Positions 59,578 through 64,000 of a DNA stretch of 64,000 bases are shown here, in pieces (position 1 is the stretch's first letter; each line of letters begins with the position of its first letter). The notes beneath the pieces were generated by a model. The model did not search any database. It had not been told where the DNA came from and saw only the letters and a program-made list of their open reading frames with translations. Made by a program: the position numbers and the translations under genes. The stretch covers positions 248,001-312,000 of the forward strand of contig NZ_JHXI01000007.1 in NCBI RefSeq assembly GCF_000621785.1, read 5' to 3'. This DNA comes from Ruminococcus flavefaciens ND2009 (lineage in GTDB: Bacteria > Bacillota > Clostridia > Oscillospirales > Ruminococcaceae).

Positions 59578-60786
59578 CTATTTCTTCGCCGTGGCAAGAG
59601 CCGCTTCTTTAGTGCCCTTGTCGGACTTTCCGAAAAGCAGCTTCAGCACTACCGGCGTTACTATGCTTGAAACTATGATGAGAAGTATTACTGCGGTAAA
59701 GTAGGAGGAGTCGATTATGCCCAGACCCAGTCCCTTGTTGGTTATGATGAGGGCGACCTCTCCTCTGGTCATCATGCCGGCACCTATCTTGAGACAGTCT
59801 ATCCAGCTGTACTTAAAGCATCTGGCCACCAGTCCGCAGCCGATGACCTTGCTGAGCATTGCCACGATAACAAAGCCTATTGAGAACACTATCATGCTTG
59901 AGTCAACATTGCTGAAATCCGTTTTCAGTCCGATGCTGACAAAGAATACAGGCGCAAAGAACATATAGCCGTTTATGCTTATGCGGCGGTCTATGTACTC
60001 GGCGTCGCGGACGTTGCAGAGGATTATTCCCGCGATATAAGCTCCCGTTATGTCGGCAATGCCGAAGTATTTCTCAGCAACGAATGCCATGATGAAGCAG
60101 AGCGTGATTGCGATTATGGGGATACGCCTTGTGTGAACGTGTCTGTCATCGTAGAACTTGAACGCCTTGTAGATGATTATTCCCAGTACCAGCGAAAGCA
60201 CCAGGAAAAGCAGTATCTTTCCTGTTACCAGAAGGGTGTTGCTGTCGGGGTCCTTGAATCCCAGGACGAAGGTCAGCACGATGATACCGATAACGTCGTC
60301 GATGATAGCGGCGCTGAGTATGGTCTGTCCCACGCGGGTCTTGAGCTTGCCCATCTCCTTGAGCACCTCAACGGTGATACCTACTGAGGTAGCCGTCATG
60401 ATACTGCCGATGAACACAGCCTTGAAAAACTCATCGGTGCCAAAGGCTGAGAAGCCGTAAATGCACATATACAGCAGACTTCCTCCGACCAGCGGCACAA
60501 GCACTCCCACACAGGCTATGAGAAACGCCGCAAAGCCGGATTTTTTCAGCTCCTGCAGATTAGTCTCAAGTCCAGCGGAAAACATGATGAGTATAACGCC
60601 TATCTCCGCCATCTGCGCCACGAAATCGTTTGGCGTTACCCAGTTCAGGAGACAGGGACCGATGATAAGACCTGCGATTATCTCACCCACTACCATGGGA
60701 GCCCTGCACTTTCTGGCAAGAAGTCCCGCACCCTTGGCGCATATGAAGATAATGGCAAGGTCTCTGAGAATACTATAGGTTTCCAT
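59578..60786 (-). CDS. Cation:proton antiporter, CPA2 family
   Basis: 402 residues with about 12 membrane segments (first at about 5-25). Signature parts are RKCRAPMVVGEIIAGLIIGP (first helix), AAIIDDVIGIIVLTFVLG (paired Asp of helix 5 needed for ion binding), MSVGITVEVLKEMGKL and MTRGEVALIITNKGLGLGII. No TrkA-N domain follows, so it is of the short type. Probably exchanges Na or K for protons. The leader contains a stem GGGAGC/GCTCCC right after the transcription start. Confidence 0.94.
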   Translation of the reverse strand: METYSILRDLAIIFICAKGAGLLARKCRAPMVVGEIIAGLIIGPCLLNWVTPNDFVAQMAEIGVILIMFSAGLETNLQELKKSGFAAFLIACVGVLVPLVGGSLLYMCIYGFSAFGTDEFFKAVFIGSIMTATSVGITVEVLKEMGKLKTRVGQTILSAAIIDDVIGIIVLTFVLGFKDPDSNTLLVTGKILLFLVLSLVLGIIIYKAFKFYDDRHVHTRRIPIIAITLCFIMAFVAEKYFGIADITGAYIAGIILCNVRDAEYIDRRISINGYMFFAPVFFVSIGLKTDFSNVDSSMIVFSIGFVIVAMLSKVIGCGLVARCFKYSWIDCLKIGAGMMTRGEVALIITNKGLGLGIIDSSYFTAVILLIIVSSIVTPVVLKLLFGKSDKGTKEAALATAKK

Positions 60787-60841
60787 TCATATACATATCC
60801 TTTCGCAAATAAAGGGAGCATCATTGCTCCCGTATATACTT

Positions 60842-60870
60842 ATTATACTATGTAGCTTGTCAGTTGTCAA
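60842..60870 (-). promoter_or_regulatory. Promoter of antiporter-ispF operon
   Basis: Minus strand TTGACA, 17-base spacer, TATAAT. The leader then has GGGAGC-AATGAT-GCTCCC (60814-60831) followed by TTTATTT, which may be an early terminator or stabilising stem. Confidence 0.88.
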
Positions 60871-60939
60871 CTTTTATACAGATAATACTGCGATTTTTCA
60901 TCATCAAGGAAAAACAGCTTGCTGACAGCGAGAATATTC

Positions 60940-60968
60940 TTGACAATCCTGCCTCTGAGTGATATAAT
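60940..60968 (+). promoter_or_regulatory. Promoter of lipoprotein gene 61153
   Basis: TTGACA, 17-base spacer, TATAAT: full consensus, about 185 bases before the ATG. Confidence 0.9.
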
Positions 60969-60974
60969 TATATA

Positions 60975-61152
60975 TAATTTCGCAAAAAGAATTACATAAA
61001 ATATCAAAAAGGAATTGACACATAAGCCATGGTTTGTCAGAAGTTCAACAGAAAGGGCAAAGTTGTGTAAACTCGCAGAATAATGGTAAGCAAGGCACAT
61101 TATTCTTTTAAGAGCATAGTGTGCCTTTTGTTTTTTTAAGGAGGATATGTAA
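60975..61152 (+). promoter_or_regulatory. Candidate terminator/antiterminator leader
   Basis: Leader of about 178 bases between a consensus promoter and the lipoprotein ribosome binding site. A terminator (AAGGCACA/TGTGCCTT, then T-run, 61092-61137) ends directly at AAGGAGG. A competing stem AGAATAAT/ATTATTCT (61077-61084 with 61099-61106) would trap the terminator's left arm. Upstream are small stems TGACA/TGTCA and AGCC/GGTT (61016-61040). It does not match any riboswitch class that I recognise. Confidence 0.6.
61092..61137 (+). terminator. Attenuator upstream of lipoprotein gene
   Basis: Stem aaggcaca/tgtgcctt with 20-base loop and TTGTTTTTTT, abutting the ribosome binding site of the gene at 61153. 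Confidence 0.75.
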
Positions 61153-61842
61153 ATGAAAAAGAGTGTATTTTTACTATGTATTGCAGCTATTATGCTTACG
61201 GGCTGTGGTGGAAACAAGGATAACGCCGCAAAAAAAGAAAGCAATACAGGAAGCACAGAGACTACTGCTGCAAATATTACCGAAGCTGTTGAGGAGAACT
61301 CCAATGTGATCGAAGAACTATACATTGGAATGCCAAAATCAGAAGCAGAAGAAGTTGTAAAAAAATATTCATTTGACTTCTACGATGATTCCGAAGATTC
61401 TTCAACTGAGTACGGGTATGTTGCGTATATCTCTAAATCAGATTCCCCTGAATCGATAGGATTAACAGACAAGTTCTATGATGAAGAGGACAGAGGACAC
61501 GTTCTGTTTATGTCTTTTAACAACGATGAGCTTCTATGTGAATATACACTCAACGTTGATACAACCCCCCCGGACGGAACAGAGAACAGAGATGATGAGG
61601 GCATGAAAAGTGTATTCCGCGAATGGGGAAATATCCTTGATAAAGTATATGGTCCCGGCGAGGAAATAGACTCTCCATCAGGATTTGGCGTATTTCTTGA
61701 AAAAGACTGGAAAGATAAAAATGATGAAATTGTCATTAAACTTTCATGCGGCTTTCAAACTTCTTCTATGAACACTTCGAGGATAAAAGTAGGAAGTAAT
61801 AAAACAGATCAGCCTCTTATGGAAATTGAACGTATTAAGTGA
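61153..61842 (+). CDS. Lipoprotein of unknown function
   Basis: 229 residues. Signal peptide with lipobox LTGC (Cys18) and a short Thr/Asn/Glu linker to about 50. The domain (about 52-229) begins with LYIGMPKSEAEEVVKKYSFDF, a pattern like the SmpA/BamE-type or DUF lipoprotein folds, and has a Gly-rich strand SGFGVFLEKDW. AAGGAGGA precedes the ATG. The gene is clearly AT-richer than the neighbouring ribosomal genes, which may mean transfer. Its expression seems to be controlled by the leader. Confidence 0.7.
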   Translation: MKKSVFLLCIAAIMLTGCGGNKDNAAKKESNTGSTETTAANITEAVEENSNVIEELYIGMPKSEAEEVVKKYSFDFYDDSEDSSTEYGYVAYISKSDSPESIGLTDKFYDEEDRGHVLFMSFNNDELLCEYTLNVDTTPPDGTENRDDEGMKSVFREWGNILDKVYGPGEEIDSPSGFGVFLEKDWKDKNDEIVIKLSCGFQTSSMNTSRIKVGSNKTDQPLMEIERIK

Positions 61843-61858
61843 TCAAAAAATAAGAGAA

Positions 61859-61890
61859 AGCACCTGTCTCGTAAGGCAGGTGCTCTTTTT
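61859..61890 (+). terminator. Terminator of lipoprotein gene 61153
   Basis: agcacctg/caggtgct with 10-base loop and CTTTTT. Confidence 0.9.
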
Positions 61891-61923
61891 ATAAAAAGGC
61901 GGAAGAGATTTTTGCCAAAACGC

Positions 61924-61952
61924 TTGACAAGCCCTTTTTGAAATGGTATAAT
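61924..61952 (+). promoter_or_regulatory. Promoter of rpsF-ssb-rpsR
   Basis: TTGACA, 17-base spacer, TATAAT: full consensus. Confidence 0.95.
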
Positions 61953-61989
61953 ATTTGAGTATCGTGTGTAAACCGATACTATTATTATC

Positions 61990-62016
61990 CTTGCCCGCAG
62001 TAAGTTGCCGGGCATG
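61990..62016 (+). promoter_or_regulatory. Candidate S6:S18 autoregulatory leader
   Basis: Hairpin GCCCGCAGTAAGTTGCCGGGC with the CCG bulge typical of the rpsF leader element, to which the S6:S18 complex is known to bind; it lies 12 bases before the ribosome binding site AAGGAGG. Confidence 0.6.
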
Positions 62017-62038
62017 ATCCCAGAAGGAGGTGTGCTAA

Positions 62039-62335
62039 ATGGCAAAGGTATCCGCTAAGTATGAAGTAATGGTTGTTTTCAGCCTCAAGAACGGCGAGGA
62101 GCCTATGAAGGCTCTCGTAGAGAAGTTCAAGGAGAGAATCGAGCGTCACGCCGAAGCTGTTGAAGTCAACGAGGATTGGGGTAAGCGCAAGCTTGCATAT
62201 CCTATCGAGGACGAGACAGAGGGCTACTATGTGATCTACACATTCCAGTCACAGCCCGATTATCCCGCTGATCTTTCAAGACGTCTCAACATCACAGACG
62301 GCGTTCTTCGTTCACTCGTTACAGTTGTTGAATAA
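62039..62335 (+). CDS. rpsF: 30S ribosomal protein S6
   Basis: 98 residues, family length. Ferredoxin-like fold: YEVMVVFSLKNGEEPMKALVE, VEVNEDWGKRKLAYPIEDE (WGKRKLAYPI is the hallmark), GYYVIYTFQS. Binds S18 and helix 22-23 of 16S rRNA on the platform. AAGGAGG upstream. First gene of the usual rpsF-ssb-rpsR operon. Confidence 0.98.
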   Translation: MAKVSAKYEVMVVFSLKNGEEPMKALVEKFKERIERHAEAVEVNEDWGKRKLAYPIEDETEGYYVIYTFQSQPDYPADLSRRLNITDGVLRSLVTVVE

Positions 62336-62364
62336 TTCTACTTCATTTATCAGGAGGCGGTCAG

Positions 62365-62883
62365 ATGAATAAGGTTATTTTAGTCGGCAGACTTACTGCT
62401 GATCCCGAGCTGAGACAGACTCAGAGCGGTGTTGCTTCATGCAGATTTACTGTTGCTGTAGACAGGCGCTTCGCCGATAAGACTACAGGCGAGAGACAGG
62501 CTGATTTCATCAGCTGCACAGCATGGAGACAGACAGCCGAGTTCGTGTCACGTTATTTCAATAAGGGCAAGCTCATCGCTATTGAGGGCTCTCTCAGAAA
62601 TAACAACTATCAGGACAGGAATCACCCCGATGTTACTCACTACACCATGGACGTGCAGGTGGATAACGTTGAATTCGTGGGCGGCAAGGGCGATAACGGC
62701 GGCAATGGCGGCGGTTATCAGAACGGCGGAGGCTACGGCGCTCCCCAGAACAATTACAATAACAATTATTCCGCTCCTCCTCAGCAGGCAGCTCCTCAGC
62801 AGCCCGCTGCAAATGACAGTATGTCTTACGGCAACCTCAGCGATTTTGAGGAGATTCTCAGCGACGGCGACGTTCCGTTCTGA
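62365..62883 (+). CDS. ssb: Single-stranded DNA-binding protein
   Basis: 172 residues. OB fold in 1-108 (MNKVILVGRLTADPELRQTQ, SCRFTVAVDRRF, DFISCTAWRQTAEFVSRYFNKGKLIAIEG, shortened: FISCTAWRQTAEFVSRYF), Gly/Asn/Gln-rich linker, and the acidic partner-binding tail ending DGDVPF, the canonical D-x-P-F of SSB. Confidence 0.98.
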   Translation: MNKVILVGRLTADPELRQTQSGVASCRFTVAVDRRFADKTTGERQADFISCTAWRQTAEFVSRYFNKGKLIAIEGSLRNNNYQDRNHPDVTHYTMDVQVDNVEFVGGKGDNGGNGGGYQNGGGYGAPQNNYNNNYSAPPQQAAPQQPAANDSMSYGNLSDFEEILSDGDVPF

Positions 62884-62922
62884 GATCGTTAACTTTACTT
62901 TATTACGATAGGAGGAAAAGTC

Positions 62923-63165
62923 ATGGAAAAGGAAAGAAATTCCCGTCCCTCGAAGAAGCCCCGCAAGAAGGTTTGTATGTTCTGTGCTGACAGAATCGAG
63001 AAGATCGACTATAAGGATCTCGCTAAGCTCAGAAAGTGCATGACCGAGAGAGCTAAGATTCTTCCGAGACGTGTAACAGGCACTTGCGCTTACCATCAGC
63101 GTGAGCTCACAGTTGCTATCAAGAGAGCAAGACACATCGCTCTGCTTCCTTATATCAGCGACTAA
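62923..63165 (+). CDS. rpsR: 30S ribosomal protein S18
   Basis: 80 residues. [40 protein letters not shown] and the [13 protein letters not shown] end are typical; the Cys pair near the N-terminus and in the middle suggests the zinc-binding (C+) form. AGGAGG upstream. Pairs with S6. Confidence 0.98.
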   Translation: MEKERNSRPSKKPRKKVCMFCADRIEKIDYKDLAKLRKCMTERAKILPRRVTGTCAYHQRELTVAIKRARHIALLPYISD

Positions 63166-63177
63166 TTCATAAAACTC

Positions 63178-63204
63178 AAGGGAGGCATTATGCCTCCCTT
63201 TTTG
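63178..63204 (+). terminator. Terminator of rpsF-ssb-rpsR
   Basis: aagggaggca/tgcctccctt with short loop and TTTTT. Confidence 0.93.
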
Positions 63205-63257
63205 CATATCCGTATGTAGCGCTCCTTACGGCATCGTTGAAGGAGCGTGAAAAGGAA

Positions 63258-63476
63258 CTATCTGTCGATATTCTGCACTGCAAGCTCCTCGTCTTTGCGG
63301 AAGAGAAGCGATATGCACCAGACTGCCGAAATGGCTACGAGTATATACACCGCACGGCTGATGACGCTGTCTGCGCCTCCGAAGAGCCATGCCACCATGT
63401 CAAACTCGAATATACCGACAAGTCCCCAGTTTATTCCTCCGATTATCAGAAGAATAAGAGCTATTTTGTCCCACAT
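63258..63476 (-). CDS. DUF378 family small membrane protein
   Basis: 72 residues with two membrane segments (about 5-25 and 40-60). GGINWGLVGIFEFDMVAWLFG is the DUF378 signature (key: GGINWGLVG). Function unknown; common in Firmicutes. GAGGTG 8 bases before the ATG. Confidence 0.92.
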   Translation of the reverse strand: MWDKIALILLIIGGINWGLVGIFEFDMVAWLFGGADSVISRAVYILVAISAVWCISLLFRKDEELAVQNIDR

Positions 63477-63598
63477 ATTGAGAACACCTCTTTATTCGGG
63501 ATTTGTAAGACCGCTGACGACGGATATGCCGCGCTTCAACGGTACATGACTATTATCACCGCAAATATTATGATTATTCATTTTTTAAGGAGAAAATT

Positions 63599-64000
63599 AT
63601 GGTACCTGTTATTTCTGCTTCGTTCATATTTGATAAAAAAACATGGATACTCATCGCTGTCATAGCGGTGGCTGTACTTCTGCTCATACTCTATATTTCC
63701 GTCCACTTCAGCAAGGGCAAGCGCAAGGGCAGGGCTGCCGAGCGAAAGGTCGCAAAACAGCTGAAGAAAATGGGCAAGGGCGACCATATCCGCATAATCA
63801 ACAACGCCTACCTCCCCCTCTACAACAAGGCCTGTGAGGTTGACCACCTGGTATTCGGACGCTTCGGCGTTCTCGTAGTCGAGACCAAGGGTATCTCCGG
63901 TAAGGTAACAGGCAGCGGCAAGAACCTGACCCACAATATCGGAAGCAAGACCCATAAGTTATATAATCCCCAGCTACAGAACAAGACCCACATCGACAAT
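63599..64000 (+). CDS. NERD domain protein (3' end outside window)
   Basis: 134 codons visible. One membrane segment near 15-35 (WILIAVIAVAVLLLILYI), a basic stretch (KGKRKGRAAERKVAKQLKK), then the NERD domain with AYLPLYNKACEVDHLVFGRFGVLVVETKG, matching the family's conserved E-x-D...ExK nuclease-like core (EVDHLV, VVETKG). NERD proteins are nuclease-related and often linked to DNA processing. AAGGAG upstream. Confidence 0.85.
   Translation, partial: MVPVISASFIFDKKTWILIAVIAVAVLLLILYISVHFSKGKRKGRAAERKVAKQLKKMGKGDHIRIINNAYLPLYNKACEVDHLVFGRFGVLVVETKGISGKVTGSGKNLTHNIGSKTHKLYNPQLQNKTHIDN

Noticed and set aside
60975..61140. c-di-GMP-I riboswitch, because of AGGGCAAAG and a CGCAG in the leader
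   Set aside because: The order and conserved GCAA-tetraloop receptor context of the class are not present.

Overview
This window looks like chromosome of a cellulolytic Ruminococcus, most likely close to R. flavefaciens. That is inferred from three secreted dockerin proteins, a 1,352-residue GH11-CBM22-GH10-dockerin-CBM22-CE4 enzyme, Thr-rich linkers, and Firmicutes-type T-box and lysine riboswitch leaders. No phage, plasmid, CRISPR or rRNA/tRNA locus was seen. Most intergenic gaps hold a recognisable sigma-A promoter (nearly always a 17-bp spacer), a terminator, a structured leader or a repeat.

Layout. 1-8.5 kb: the end of an ECF sigma gene with a membrane partner, a Sel1-repeat protein with a membrane protein, two lipoproteins, the NAD(P)HX repair enzyme and a small membrane protein. 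8.6-16.3 kb: two amino-acid-tRNA modules, a Phe T-box with pheS-(membrane protein)-pheT and a Asn T-box with asnS-asnA facing it. 16.5-25 kb: a Cthe_2159-like carbohydrate-binding lipoprotein, a Lys/Glu/Pro/Ala-repeat LRR protein, and sbcDC. 25-35 kb: a second ECF sigma/membrane pair with a possible sortase substrate, a dockerin protein with a peptidase-like Cys/His/Asp set, flotillin, an AraC regulator, and a third ECF sigma/membrane pair. 35-42 kb: the giant xylanase, divergent from a diguanylate cyclase with a sugar-binding-type sensor. 42-47 kb: small enzymes and the lysine-riboswitch operon asd-(four-helix-bundle element)-dapA-dapB. 47-55 kb: a long co-directional run alkD-like, queA, two PAS mini-proteins, tgt, a large membrane protein, GIY-YIG and hflX. 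55-59 kb: a hairpin-array leader, methionine-gamma-lyase family protein, MIF homologue and a dockerin glycosidase candidate. 59-64 kb: ispF and an antiporter, a lipoprotein behind a terminator/antiterminator leader, rpsF-ssb-rpsR, DUF378, and the start of a NERD protein.

The most unusual signal is a family of intergenic arrays with a strict 7-nt period. Five were found (14394, 13152, 41754, 42871 and 45220 regions). Most are arranged as inverted arms; unit sequences differ between loci while the period stays at 7. One of them, inside the lysine operon, carries a S23/IVP-type four-helix-bundle gene between its arms, and the start codon of that gene lies in one arm. I propose this is the coding member of a mobile-like element family and that the other arrays are non-coding relatives. 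Other points worth attention are the shared membrane-anchor motif of two ECF partner proteins, a possible new attenuator leader near 61 kb, and a consensus promoter feeding an array of perfect hairpins at 54.9-55.1 kb.
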